Part shown: piece after piece, positions 22,776 to 35,600 of the stretch
Position numbering within the stretch: the stretch's first letter is position 1
Layout of the letters: each line of letters opens with the position of its first letter
DNA from: Polytrichum commune
Lineage: Eukaryota; Streptophyta; Polytrichopsida; Polytrichales; Polytrichaceae
Assembly: GCA_950295325.1 (NCBI GenBank)
Contig: OX485803.1
Coordinates: 62,637,554 to 62,701,553 of the forward strand
Length of the DNA: 64,000 bases
Direction of reading: 5' to 3'
The notes under the pieces: model-generated
What the model was told of the DNA's origin: nothing
Seen by the model: only the letters and a program-made list of their open reading frames with translations
The model's database searches: none
Translations under genes and position numbers: made by a program

Positions 22776-22810
22776 TGTTTTTATGACCAAAATCCTTGAA
22801 GAAGCCTAGC

Positions 22811-23307
22811 TAACTCCAAATGTTGCACCAGAGGACCGGCACAATGTTGTTCCTTCAAGCATTCTCCATCATCTCCATTCAACATTCATTTTGTATGATT
22901 TTTTTGAGGACTTCAAGCCTAATTGATCCATGTCTGCACAAATCTGCTTCTGGTCAGGTATTCCTATTGCAACATCAGATTTTAGTAGCTTATTTTCCAC
23001 CCACAAGGGCCTTATAGCATCCAAATTGAGGAAATTCATTATACTTGTGCTAACAGACATGCGGCCATGACATTGCCAAAAGACGTGTCAACCATCGGTT
23101 TAGAGTTCAATATCAAATTGATAAATCAATTCCATGCAATAAAAATGAGCAACTGTGCTTCTTTGCTTTCTCATGATACAAATGTGCACAACATTGAGTG
23201 AAGATATATATACTGGATCCTTGTCAACTCCAATCTTTCTGTGGGCTCTATACAAGCTTTCTCTATCAAGACAGTAATTTGGTGCAGGAAATTGAGGGGA
23301 GCTCAAA
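22811..23307. other. No recognisable feature
   Basis: AT-rich spacer after the laccase pseudogene with only short ORFs on both strands. Confidence 0.45.
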
Positions 23308-23695
23308 CTACACTAAATAGGTAGATTAGTGTTAGAGCCAATAGTTACCCAAAACACTAAATGTCACTTGAAAGTAAAATTAGTGTTACAATTTCCTTTG
23401 TCTTTATTTTGCATTGTCAAAGTTGAGTTCCATTAAGTTTAAATTTTGTAATATCAAATTCCTAGCATGTTACATTTTCTATGAGGCTCACATATTCTAC
23501 CTCCAATTCTTCACTTGAAGATCTACAAAAATGTCATCTAACACTAAATGCGCTTTTGTAAATATTCAAAGTTACTAATTGGTACAAATAGTGTTAGAGT
23601 TGACATTTAGTGTTCTAACACTATGAAGACAATTGACATTTAGCGTTTCCGTCGACTATTAGTGTTTCTAACACTAATCTACCTATTTAGTGTAG
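23308..23695. mobile_element. MITE with perfect 29-bp TIRs (ctacactaaataggtaga type)
   Basis: The first 29 bp (23308-23336) are the exact reverse complement of the last 29 (23667-23695). The ends read TA/cactaaat and atttagtg/TA, so a TA target duplication (mariner/Stowaway-like) is possible. A 3-bp duplication as in CACTA elements is not seen. The interior repeats acactaaatg-type words. A diverged relative is suspected at about 59541-59790. Confidence 0.75.
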
Positions 23696-24329
23696 TAGAA
23701 CAAAGTGTAATTTGCTCAAGTTGTTGACTCACCTGAACACACGAATGAACACCTACACACATTGAGAGCTTAACCAGGATGAGATTCAGGCTCCAGAAAA
23801 CTAACAAGCACAGTAGAATTTATGTCTATTGCAAAATTCCAGCATAATATATGATGGATTCAAGGAGCACCTAAAACCAAACCACCTGCAGGCACTCCAG
23901 ATTAATAAATTTATTAAGTTATAGATTTTCACTTCACCGCTCATGAATTTTTGCTTGCCGCTCATGAGTTTTTGCTCACCGCTCATACCATAGCGTCATT
24001 GTATTTGTATCGGTTACAGGTGAATTTGGAAACAATTTCATTACATTTTCTAAACGCAACTTTGTTTTTTGTTGTTTTGTACTTGGGAACACCAATGTAC
24101 ACAAAATGGATTATTTATAAATGAATATTAATCCCCTAGGTTGGCATTGCAAGAATGATTGCACATGGACACGGTAATGTCAAGTTTGCTCATTATGCTT
24201 TCAATTTGTATTGGTGGATTCAAACCACACGATAGGGTCATTTGCAAGGCTTTTACGTGATTTGGATAAACCACCATCTTATTCTTCAACATTGTTATTG
24301 TTGAACCCTAAACACGGGGTCAACACCTC
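23696..24329. other. No gene recognised; short repeat at 23925-23992
   Basis: Three copies of a 22-bp word (tttttgctcaccgctcatga type) occur at 23925-23992. The remainder is AT-rich spacer, possibly including decayed upstream sequence of the DUF7869-like pseudogene. Confidence 0.45.
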
Positions 24330-25646
24330 TATATGAAGCGGTGTTGGATGGAAAAGATGTCTGCTTGCATTCATTGCTGGAGCCACCTAGTGAACTTGTG
24401 ATTGCCATGAATTTGCCCCCAACTATATGTGTCCAATTGGACAATTGTGCAAAAAGACAATAAAAGTAGATATGTTTTTGCGTATTGATCGTTGTTGGTT
24501 GCAAAAGGTATTTTCAAGGAGATGTTTGTGTCATTTTTTTTGGTAGGCCACATGCACGATGATATTGATGCATCTTTTGGGCGGTGGAGCATGAAGTTGT
24601 GAGAGGAGCATTTTCCAACAATCCCACTATTGATGAAGTCGTACATGAATTTGGAGAATGTTTTTGTCATCCCCCATATAAACGAAAAGGTGCCCGACTT
24701 CAAGACATGTATAAAACCGTATATACGAAATGAAGCTCACCGATTGATCGGACATACGAAGGCACAACAATTACAGTTCTACATGCATAACGATGGTGTC
24801 TACAGCATGCAATACAAGTTGTTGTGCACGACACAAGACTGGAGCCCGCCGGAGGGTCTCCTTGTATGGCGCATTGATACGAATGGAAGGATGACGTTGC
24901 TGGATATGGAACCTAAGTCTTATAAACCAATACCTATGAAGAATTTTGAGGATATTGTAAAAAACATATCATGCTTCATACAATACTGGGAGAGTTTGAG
25001 GGTAGCGGATGTTGGTGAATCATGTTGGCATCGTTACAGGAGTTGGATATAGTATTGGACACGTGTTTGCACCACCTTGGCAAACCTTCACCAAGATACC
25101 CCCCTTACTTTGAGGCACGGATTTTGGTCACAAATTTGTGTCAATGTACAAACTTCGAAGGCTAGCCTTGTTGAAAATGGAGAGGTTCGTGAGGAGTTTG
25201 ATGTGGACGACCATTACGTCGAATCTGTTAATAATCATCCCCCACCATCTTTCCATATTGCAATGGATTGTCATGAAGGTTATATGCTCATTTTGCATCC
25301 TAGAGTTGAGACATATGCAAAGCTAGTATGGGTGGCAAAAGCTTTGTCCAGACCAAATTTTGCAACTTCTAGCCCTCATTTTCGACAAATTCATGTGGAA
25401 TACTACCAACCGACGGCACGGAATGAAGATGTGATTTGGCATTACACATGCTGGGATACAAACCATAACTTTTGGTGGAAGGTGGATTTTGTGAACAGTC
25501 CATGTTGGATATATACAAATTCCATATTCATAGCATGGAAACCACAAAAAAATCATAGTGGATCAATGTCTATCCCTCAAAAGTACATAACTTGTGCAGA
25601 AGACAACCTTGCTCAGATTACACAAGAAACAAACCACGTTGAATGA
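24330..25646 (+). pseudogene. DUF7869-type gene fragment, broken
   Basis: Read across frames, the sequence gives SELVIAMNLPPTICVQLDNC, then LLVAKGIFKE, then LVGHMHDDIDASFGRWS, then KAQQLQFYMHNDGVYSMQYK. The LDNC and GH.H.DID motifs are those of the DUF7869 family, repetitive in many plant genomes and probably of mobile-element origin with an RNase H-like fold. Breaks include an extra A in the run near 24450, TGA near 24487, TGA at 24600 and TAG at 25050. The C-terminal 189 codons (to 25646) are otherwise open and rich in Trp and His. It is a relic; the family call is from memory of motifs. Confidence 0.6.
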
Positions 25647-25877
25647 GACGTTGGCAGGATTGTGTTATCATGAGTATAGTTTCATATATAACTGTAGTAG
25701 ACACATATTAGTCATATGTGTGCTCCTCAAAATTGGGGTAGAGTTTGGGTTGAACTTAGAAACGCTATATTGTTCGGGGTTGGATGAATATCCATATAGA
25801 ATATTTCATAACAAATGTGAATTTTATTTTGTTATTATGTTTGAGACTTAATTGTAGGGTTGAATAAATATGCATTT

Positions 25878-25986
25878 CAAGTGCTCTCCCCAATGTGCTT
25901 CTATTGGTAAAGTTGGTTTAAAGTGCTCTACCCCATGTGTTTTTGTTGATGACTTTGGTGTCAAGTGCTCTACCCAATGTGCTTAT
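25878..25986. repeat. 42-bp tandem repeat, about 2.6 copies
   Basis: caagtgctctccccaatgtg-type words recur at 25878, 25920 and 25962. Confidence 0.8.
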
Positions 25987-25990
25987 GTCA

Positions 25991-27604
25991 GCCAACCATT
26001 GATTTTGGGATACTAGGAGTGATAATATATTTGAGATTGTTGACAATATAGTTTCGAGTGAATTCATGTTGTTGTGGTCCATATATTAATTTGAGACAAG
26101 AGAAAGTGTCAAATTAACGAATATAGTGTTCATCATAGACCATGATATAACTTGTTACTTGGTAGAACAGGATGATGTTGGTACAAAAGTTTCAAATAGC
26201 AACACGGCACTCCAGAGGGTAACCTACACTAAATGGGTCAATTCAGTGTTGTGACAATTTTGTCTTACCGACATAAGTCTATCTATCGGATGTCCGAGGG
26301 GTTTGACCTGCAGGTGAGTCACAAGTCTAAGCGGACACTGCATTAAGTCAATTTGCAATTGTGAGTAGGGAATTCGGCATTCTGCATTCGGCATTCGGCA
26401 TCTCAGGGTCAGTGGAAATTTGTGCCGTGCTATTGCGGCAACTACACTACCTCAGGGTCTCCGATTTCAAACAGCCTGCCTGCCAGTCCTGTGCCCCACC
26501 AGCTAGCCCCATGACTTCAGATCAGTCAGATCCCTATCCCTATCTCTTAAAAGCTTCATCAATGCATGGTATCATATATATTCTACTTCCCATCATTGTG
26601 AGTCTCACAAACTCCCTCTGAGGTTTCCAAGAGTCGGTGACCTTGCAGGCTTGAGTGTAATATTTCAGTTGTTTTCGGGTCAGAGTAGACAAGGGCAAGG
26701 ACACTAATATATTTTATGCCCAAGCCTTTGAACCCACAGAACAGCCAATTGCAAGTTGTCTAAAACCGAAGGGTGCCTTGACAGTGAAGCCTAGCTCTCA
26801 GCTCTGATGAATTGGGAGCTCACAGTCGCCCCTGTATTCAACGTTGGAACTTGATCACTAGAGCTTCAAAGTTCGACTGAGAGTCTAGTAGGCTTGCAAG
26901 GGATTCGTGTTTGAAAAGGTTGGATTCGCTTGATATTTGATGGCATGTGAGTTTAAATGATTTGATGCGAACTGGGTGGACAGGCAGCTGGGTTTTTCGC
27001 ATCATTGGAGTCAGATGAAATCTTAACCCTGAATGTAAGTACATATCTGGAACATTGAGACCCATTTTGTTTTCTAGCAGCTTAGTTTGGTGCGAGTTCG
27101 TAACTGTGTACTAGAGGCGAATTCTCCACATTCTCTGCAATTTTATGCAGATGAAGATCCATCTTTGAAAGTGCGACTTTCCTTTGAGTGGATTTTGTAT
27201 TTAGCAGCTATGTACATACACAAACTTCGTAATAATTGAAGGTATTAATGATGAAGTTGAAATATTCAATCTTAGTCATCCTTTATGGTTGTGACTGGAT
27301 TCATCGTGATCTACCAATCGTATCTGTTGTCTGAAGTGGTATACTAGATCAGATTAGATGGAGTACCCACATGACCTATCTAGATGAAACTAGATCGCTA
27401 TAAACTTTTCAGCTATAATAGAAGTTGACCACTTCTCCATGCCTGCATTTCTAACATTTGCTTGACATGAATTGTAACTTTGATTGTGTCAGTAGGTGCC
27501 AAGCATCCTCCAATCCCACTTGAAGTTGCTGGTAGGAGTTAGTAGGGGAAATCAAACGTCTGAAACATTGAATTGATTTTTTTTGGACAAGAAGTGAATT
27601 ACAA
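25991..27604. other. Intergenic region and likely promoter of the intact laccase
   Basis: No coding sequence recognised. A possible TATA (gctaTATAAA-like, 27399-27404) lies about 200 bp before the laccase ATG and is only a weak candidate. Near 26370 a short gcattcggcattcggcatc repeat occurs. Confidence 0.35.
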
Positions 27605-30600
27605 ATGGCAAGCTTTCAACGACCGCCATTGATCATGGGCAGAGCATGGATGGTTCAGAATTGCGTTCTTGGGGTTTTCATTTTGATAGCACTTATCGCA
27701 ACACAGCCAGCATCAGCAAGGAGATCGCTCCTTGAATCGAAGGATTCGGCCAAGACACACCACCTCGACTGGACGGTAATTAATGACATTGGGCTTATAA
27801 TTTCTCCAGGTCCTAATTGATTGCAGTTCCCGTCTACAGATCCTTTTTCTTTTCTTTTTCTTCTTCTTTTTTGGGCACACATCGAATGCATTTGTATTGC
27901 AAAAGGTAAGCAGACTTCTTCGGATCCATTCTCAAGTCGCATGAATAACCTAGTGCACACAGAATGAACTCACTGGCAATCGGATGTCAAAAAAGATCTT
28001 TGTCATTTTACAAGTCCTTTGTGGGTCGTGCCAAGATGCCAACACGTATGGTGTTCCAACCGTTCAAGCGTTGCAGCGAGCCGGAAACAAAAACATTAGA
28101 TTGTTCGGACTTTTTGATGACCTCAGGATCCATACACAAAGAATTTAAGGCTGTCCTGGACGAAGAGTGCGGAAAGCGGTGGATATCATCGTGAGTGATA
28201 GAAAACTGTCGGAGGGGAGGAGCTTAATCCTACAAGTTGACTTGGTCAATAATATTTCATGTTTTCTAATTTACGGTTGTAATTCTCAACAACAGTCATA
28301 ACAAAACAAATTATCTGTAAACATAGAATTCATCACATGAACAAGTGAAGCTGCGTTGACTTGCATCCGTGTCCTAGATATTTATCAAAGTGTTTCTATC
28401 CTCTCTCGATTGGGTGAAAGGAAACATCATAAATTGTTGACTAATATATATTTCTACCCTGTTAAGCTGTTCATCACTTAGACATCTATACAAGACTTAG
28501 AGAGTAACTTACCATTGTTTGACCATTGTGATGAATGGACTTCTGAGTTGTTGACATTAGGTTTGACATAAGTTAGTAAGAAGTGGTGTTGACATTGACA
28601 CGCGGAGCCAGAGCGTGACAGTGTGAACTCTCAGAAGTCAAAATTTGATAAGTTAGAGTGAGTCTATGTGACATGTAGATTCAACAAGAAGTCTACATGG
28701 CACACGAATGATGGTATGCTTACTAGCCACGGGGAGGACACTCTATTGGAAACTTGAACAACCATGTGCGAACACGTTACATGTAAAAAATCCTACTTTT
28801 TACATAAAGCATCACCAAAATGGGTCAAACTTTTATCAATTTTTTTTCATGAGTAGATATACACGGAACCTATCACATAGTAAAAAAGGTATTAACTAAA
28901 TTTGATGATTTTTTTTTATAAAACATACCGTTTCTAATTAAAATGAAGATGACTAATAATTTCAAGAAAATATACAAAAGATACTATCAATGGTTGTGTA
29001 TATGTAGAAAAAAATTCATAAATTTCAAAATTATCTATGACATGTAATATAGTGGTAGCAAACTTTGTTTGCATGTGGTGTTCAACTTGACAATGGAGTG
29101 ACCTCCCCGTGTAACTAGTCATGTGAAATTGCACAATGTGTTACTAAGATGTGTTAATTAATTAATAATTGTGTTTATGGATTATTAATGTTGTGTGCTA
29201 TCACTTGTGTGCAGGTGAGTATGAAAAACATCACTAGAAACGCTGTCACAGTATACATTCCTGTAGTGAATGGTAAGTATCCAGGCCCCACAGTGCATAT
29301 CAACGAAGGAGATACCGTGATCGCCAAGGTAACCAACAACATTGAGTACGAAGTTAGTATCCATTGGTAAGCTAACAAAATAATCTCCTCTTTGCCAAAC
29401 ATCATTTTTAGGTAGAACTATGTCTAGCACGAAATTTGGAGTTAAACTTTGGTGCTTGATGAGCTAGCTTTACTCGCAACTCTAAACATTTGACAAGTTA
29501 GTGTGGCCCACATTATTCATCATCAACCCACATTTATTGTCTTGTAGTTACTAGGTGACAACTAATGAGGGTGTCTTATGACTCTTGTTGCTACATGACA
29601 AGCGACTGTAAAAACCACTTTAATTAACATGGCACACCAATATTATGCCACACTAAATTAAGTGTCTAGTGAAGTGATAGTGAGAATTTATGAAGACTTG
29701 GACCAAGAATGAAGCCTAGTGGTCAATATATATTCCTACCTATTACTATATATTGGAGCTTATATTTGTTGTGGGTGTCTCTGTAGGCATGGAATCAGGC
29801 AATATTTGACAAATTGGGCAGATGGAGTGAGCCGCATCACACAATGCTCTTTGCTAAAAGGAGACTCATACACCTACGAATTTACGGTTGTAAACCAAAG
29901 CGGGACCGTGTTTTGGCACGCACATGTTAATTGGTTGCGAGCCACAGTTCATGGTGCCTTCATTGTCCACCCCAAAGCCACACCCCCTTACCCTACCCCT
30001 GCTGCGGAAATCCCTCTCCTACTTGGTAATAATTTCTCATATCATTGACCACTAAATTAATGCAAGTGATTATATAAAAGTGAATTGCCTTAATTATTAC
30101 ATTATCAAATACTTAATACACATTTGTTAATTAGTGAAAATAATGCATTAGTTTGGTAGTAAATTTAGTATGTGATTTGGAACTCTTGAAACTCAAATAC
30201 ATGCACTAAATTGACCACTTATCATGTGTAAATCACCAAGTTCACTAATTCCCGGGACAAATCATTATTTTATCATATTGAAATTGTTAGTACGTGTCTT
30301 TATTAAGTAGTTGTTGTTATTCTGTGTCATGCAGGAGAATGGTATGCGCACAATCCAGACACAATTGAAGCAACAGGCTTGGCAACAAGGGGCCCTGCAT
30401 TTGAAACACCTATTGCTTATGTTATAAATGGATTGACTGGTCCTTTATACAACGGCTCCAAAGGTACTAATATCAATATCTTTTAGGGCCCACTACCAAA
30501 ATATAAGTCCTAGATAATCATCCTACATCCGTGGAAAAATAATGCAATCTCTCATATTGACAAGTTTGCACATGATTTAGTGACATAAAACAAATTTCTA

Positions 30601-32655
30601 ATAACGCATGATAATTGTCCATGACTTGAATACTTGTAATGACCCTATCAACAAATTCTGTGTTGTCGTCTAGTATCAATGAAGTCAAGTTATGACTAAA
30701 TTGCACTTGGACCTTTTAAAAGTCTGCTCTCAATGACACTGACTTTATAGCTTTGTGATAATTTGAGATTGATATCTTTTGATGATGTTATTCATGTATC
30801 TAGTGTCTAAATTTAAAAGATTTTCATTTGCAGTGGGTGTGAAAATCGAAGTGACCCAAGGGAAAGATTACCTGCTTCAGCTTGTGAACACTGCACTCAT
30901 CAACAATTACTTCTTCACCATAGCAAACCACACAATGACGGTTGTCGCAATGGATGGAGAGTACGTAAAGCCATACACAACTTCTGTGGTTATGATTTTA
31001 CCTGGCCAGAGCATGGATGTGTTTATCAGTTGCACCTCTGCAATAGGTGAGGATATCGTACCTAATCCCAGGCTTTCGTATTCAATTTCCATAAAACTTG
31101 ACTTTATATCCCAGCCTAGCAATAAAACATCTAAAGACCAATTAAGAGAAACTCGTTTCCAATGACCAGATCACATTTATCTTGAAATGTTTGCATACAC
31201 TCTTTGAGTCTAGCCCTATTAAATTAACTGTGCCTGTGCTTTTGTGGTGTTCTCATCTACTAGGCAAATACTATTTCTCCATAAGTGAGTGGCGACCACT
31301 TGTTCAAATGTACCTTCCATTGTTACCGGCACTTGGACTTCTTGAATACAAGGGGGCAAAATCATCGGCAATTCCCGTTAATGCCACCCAACCTGATATT
31401 TATGACACCCCATTGTCGCATGCGTTTCAAGAAAGCCTTCGTGCCTCGTCCAATTATAGTATTCCAACGAAGGTGGACCGGGAGATCTTCTTGGTGGGAG
31501 CAGTCGCAAACATTAAATGTGACGCCCGAGAAAATTGTACCAAGAGCTACTATCCGGGCAATAAATTTGGGACAACCATCAACAATGTCACATTTGAGCT
31601 CCCGACCAAGAGCTCGATTTTGGAGTCGTACTACTACCACAACGGCGCGAACCGAGTGTACACAACTGATTTCCCGTCAAACCCAACAACGGTGGCCAAT
31701 ATAAACTTCACATCAAATACCTCTGTCCAGCAGTATAACACGACGACCCACCGGGGACCGAAAGTGATGACGTTGGAGTACAACCAAACAGTTCAAATTG
31801 TCCTTCAAGATGTTAATGTTTGGGGTTTGGATAACCACCCGTTCCACTTGCATGGACATGTTTTCTATGTGGTGGGGAGAGGGAATGGCAACTACAATGC
31901 AACCACCGATCCAAAGAATTTCAACTTGGTGGATCCTCAGGTGCTCAACACAGTTAGCCTTCCCAATGGTGGATGGGTTGCAATTCGCTTCGTCGCTAAC
32001 AATCCTGGTAAGCACCAAACCCTATCCCTACTTTTGTCAGTGTAGACATTCTTCACAACTATTGGGATAATTTGGCCATCTAATTCGGTTGTGCAAATCC
32101 CCCTCAAAAAGCCTCAACCTTGCACTCATCACAAATTGATAATATTGGTACTGTTTAAACCTCTCTTGGAGACCATCCTTGACAAGGGGTAATAAATTCA
32201 TGGTACATTGTATGGTGTTGTGATATTCCACCTCGGATTCACATACGAGTAGAAACAACGTCAATGACGAAGTGTCTCCAATTCATGCCAACCCATAAAT
32301 GGTCAATGTCATTTCTTTGATAACTTATGAAAATATGTAATTTGTTTACATTCATTGTGATAATTGGGCATGTCACATGATTGAATTCTAAGGAGATGGC
32401 CCTAAGTTGTTAGCCAATCATCAAGTTTGTGGATTTCAACAAGACTATTCTTAGTATTGCATTGCATTATACTGTAATTTATGGAATTGACACCAAATTT
32501 GCTTGGACTTGGCAGGAGTGTGGTTGTTCCATTGCCACATTGATAGGCACACATCATGGGGTATGATGACAGTCTTCATCGTGAAGGATGGAAAGACCAG
32601 TGGAACAAGGTTGCCTGCCCCTAAACATGGTTTGGTGCAATGCCATGATACTTGA
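27605..32655 (+). CDS. Laccase (multicopper oxidase), LAC14/LAC15 (TT10)-like copper motif, seven exons
   Basis: Exons: 27605-27775, 29215-29366, 29787-30025, 30335-30463, 30834-31046, 31264-32007, 32516-32655. All introns are GT-AG, phases agree, and the joined frame is 595 codons, the usual length for plant laccases. Residues 1-39 form a signal peptide (hydrophobic core, then QPASA), so the enzyme should be secreted to the cell wall, where laccases oxidise phenolics (lignin or flavonoid coupling) with O2. Four copper motifs are present: HWHG (split across exons 2 and 3), HAHVNW, HPFHLHGH and HCHIDRHTSWGM. The residue after the last WG is Met, the axial T1 copper ligand of ascorbate oxidases and the LAC14/15 group, where most plant laccases have Leu. 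N-glycosylation sites are frequent in exon 6. It is intact and probably functional. The broken copy at 19250 is its relative. Confidence 0.93.
28728..29111. mobile_element. hAT-like MITE (cacggggagg family) in laccase intron 1
   Basis: 384 bp with ends cacggggagg and cctccccgtg, flanked by imperfect 8-bp duplications (ttactagc and taactagt). Related to the dimer at 20679-21518. It lies about 100 bp before the exon 2 acceptor without disturbing it. Confidence 0.75.
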
Positions 32656-35600
32656 GGTGCATGAATGATTCTATAGTTTTGTTTTGTGATAGATCAAAAA
32701 ATAAATTCTACCATACTCGCGCGTGGAATTGATTCCTAGTATGAAATTTTGCCCATGATCAAAGGATCTTCAGATGCCACATGAACAACTCGTACTTCTT
32801 ACAAGACAAATTAGATGTCATTGCCATCTCCTCAGGCACAACATTTGCCAAATTGGTATTGAGAATTCATTGATGTACTATACGACAAAAAAATTCTTTA
32901 AAACCAAATAAAGATTTTGTCAACTATCTACTTGTTGGGGTAACATAATTTGAAGAACTCTGAATTCTGCAATGCATATTGTAATCTGATTGTTGCTGTT
33001 TGCAAGATGTCATTTGTATTGAATGTATCATGCAAATTTAATTAGCAACCTACGCCATTCTTTGGTCAATAAGGGAAATTTTAACAAAGGATAAGTTATC
33101 CAATGTACAGAGAAGCAAGTTAAACGTTGAAGTGAGGATGAAGAATAGAACTGTAGACTCTACTAGACTAGGTAGCCCAAAAACATAAGTTGAACTTCCC
33201 TCCTGTTTGCACTGCAGTCTCCACTTTTGTTGGAATTCCTGTCCCCTTTGTCTAAGAGTTCACAAACATTTCAAGCCACATGCAGTCAGGGCCACTTCAC
33301 ACATGAGACTGAGGACCCGTGACCATTGCACTTCAAGCACTCTCATTGGTGGAAAAGGAGGTCCAAGTTCACTTCACACTACGCTTGAGGGACCAACAGA
33401 GTAAGCGTACATGTGAAGGGACCAACAGTTTAAGCGTACATGTGGAGGTACGCTTAACACAAAACCGGGAGATCATGGCAATCCTAAATCTCCCAATTGT
33501 TGATTTATTATAATTTATCATGTGTGAGGATATTCTTAAACAGGTTGCAGAGTTAAACTGGTGCTTGCACAACAAACATCAAAGAGTGTCAAAGATGGTA
33601 GATCATTGATTGAAAACTTATCCATTCTTTCAAAAATAGATGTACATACATTAAATACCATAAATGTTGTAGTGTTGCAGTAGGTGACAATTTCACTATG
33701 GATATGTTATGGTTCTAAATTTGTTATAAGTATGATTGAGGTATGACTTCTTCGTTATGCTCATATAATTCAACATGTCATAGTGTTCACCCCAAACTCA
33801 AATGTTGCAAGTTTTGATTCCTTTCGTTAAAAATTCTTGCAAATTTGAGAAGAATAATTTATGGTAATAGACTTGAACAAGTCTTGCGGAAGAAGCGTAG
33901 AACCATTCACAGAAGCACAAAATTATCGAAGGGGAATACTCAAGAAATTTTCTTAATGCATTGCCACAATTGCATGCTTGTAGAGTATTGTTGCATGTTT
34001 GCTGAGAGCCACACTATTTGTGAAACCTGCATGCTCGCAGAGTACCAGTGCATGCCTGCTCAGAATCACGTTGTCCATGGACCCCACCTTGCGATGCCAC
34101 CTCGTTACTTTGGCACCGTTGAATAAAACCTGATGCATCAATGGTTCAGGAACACCCTGCTTTCTACCACACAAGCCTCATTTATAGCGTCTTAGTGATG
34201 AAGATGGCTTGGTCATTACCACTCTACATGTCAACTTGATATAAGTAGTTTTGAAGTTCTCCTTCTACTTTAGTGGTTTACCAAGTGACCAAATAGCAAG
34301 TCAATCCATTGACTACTATTTATGGTATTTCATCCTCTTTACATGGGACTTGACTCTCCACTTTCCTACAAGTGCTTGCCAACTTAGTTGACTCTCCAAT
34401 AACTTATGTAATTCAATTATTAAGACTATGTTAGTAAAGAGCTCTTATATGCCTACATGCGGTTAAAACAAGCCGCGGTTGAAAGAGACTGCAGTTAAAT
34501 ATCAAGGTGACAAGGTCAGTAAAGAGCTAACATAGTTGGTCTATTCATGTTGTTGGCTTTATGTTATGGCACTTAACACCTAATATACCGTGACCACACT
34601 ATTCATCTTCAACCCACAATATTTGTCTTGCAATCGTTGGGTGTCAACAACTAATCACTCTAATTGACATGGCACAACAATTTTAATGCTATAGTAAATC
34701 ACATATTTAGTATAGCAATAGATAGGTGTTAAGCCTTTGTAACAAGGGAGAGAAATTTTCAATCTATACAATGGCATCTTTTGCATCTTTGTGTTGGATA
34801 GGTTTTTTGATTGGAGGATAAGGATTGGAGCAGATTGTTAGAAACTATCACAAGCAATAATTCAAAGAGACCTTGTAACCATGAACATAAGTTGGAGTAT
34901 CAAGCTCAAATTATCTTATAAGCAACACTAGCCCCTTTTAATTTGTTATGGCGTGCTTGTGATTATCAATTTACCTAACACCTTGTTCAAGTAGGCCCGA
35001 GGCTTGAGTAAGAAAGAAAGCATATATATATGCAAACTTGTGCAATCACCAAAAGGGCTACATTCTGTATGCTTCTTTTTTCTTTGTTTAATCACAAATG
35101 AAATGATCTAATTTCATTGCATGAATTCTTACTAGGGCGACTTTGTTCACGTTGCCTTCCAAATATTGGAACTAATATAAGAAGATGCTCTACATATTCA
35201 CTAATGCGTTTCGACTATGTTAATATCAACTTATTGAACACAATAATCTGACAAATATGATAGTTTCTCTAAGTGAAAACTTAGAATGTCACAAAGTTGA
35301 CAAATGAATTGACATTAAATCTACTAGATTCCAGTAGTGATTCCAGAAAGAAGCAACATGGCAATGCAACTATCCTATTTACTGCGATGATCTTTGGACA
35401 ATCTTTATACACCCCAATGTCCTTCTACTTCCCTGCTCTTCTCAAAGTATGAAAAAACTGCATTCTATCATGTAACCCCATCACTGTACTTATCAATGTC
35501 AGCTAGTCTACTCAATCACGTACAATTATATTTCTATTAGTCAAGATACAATTCAAACACGGTATCACTGCTGCTCTCACTCACAAAATATGCCCCTCAT

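Larger units (their letters stand above)
19250..22810 (+). pseudogene. Laccase pseudogene (only exons 6 and 7 remain)
   Basis: The sequence from 19250 (GKYYFGISEWRP) to 20236 matches exon 6 of the intact laccase at 27605-32655, and 22136-22269 matches its exon 7 (GVWLFHCHVERHSSWG). GT-AG borders are kept. Defects are missing exons 1-5; a 229-bp palindromic insertion at 19730; the copper motif HPFHLHGH changed to DHRMHLHGH; a frameshift near 20175 after which the laccase sequence [12 protein letters not shown] continues in another frame; and a MITE at 22270 inside the last codons. The intron between the two exons holds an 840-bp dimeric MITE. A local duplicate of the downstream gene is likely. 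It cannot make a working multicopper oxidase. Confidence 0.9.

Noticed and set aside
27399-27404. TATA box of the intact laccase
   Set aside because: TATAAA is present but about 200 bp from the ATG in AT-rich DNA; mentioned only as a weak candidate.
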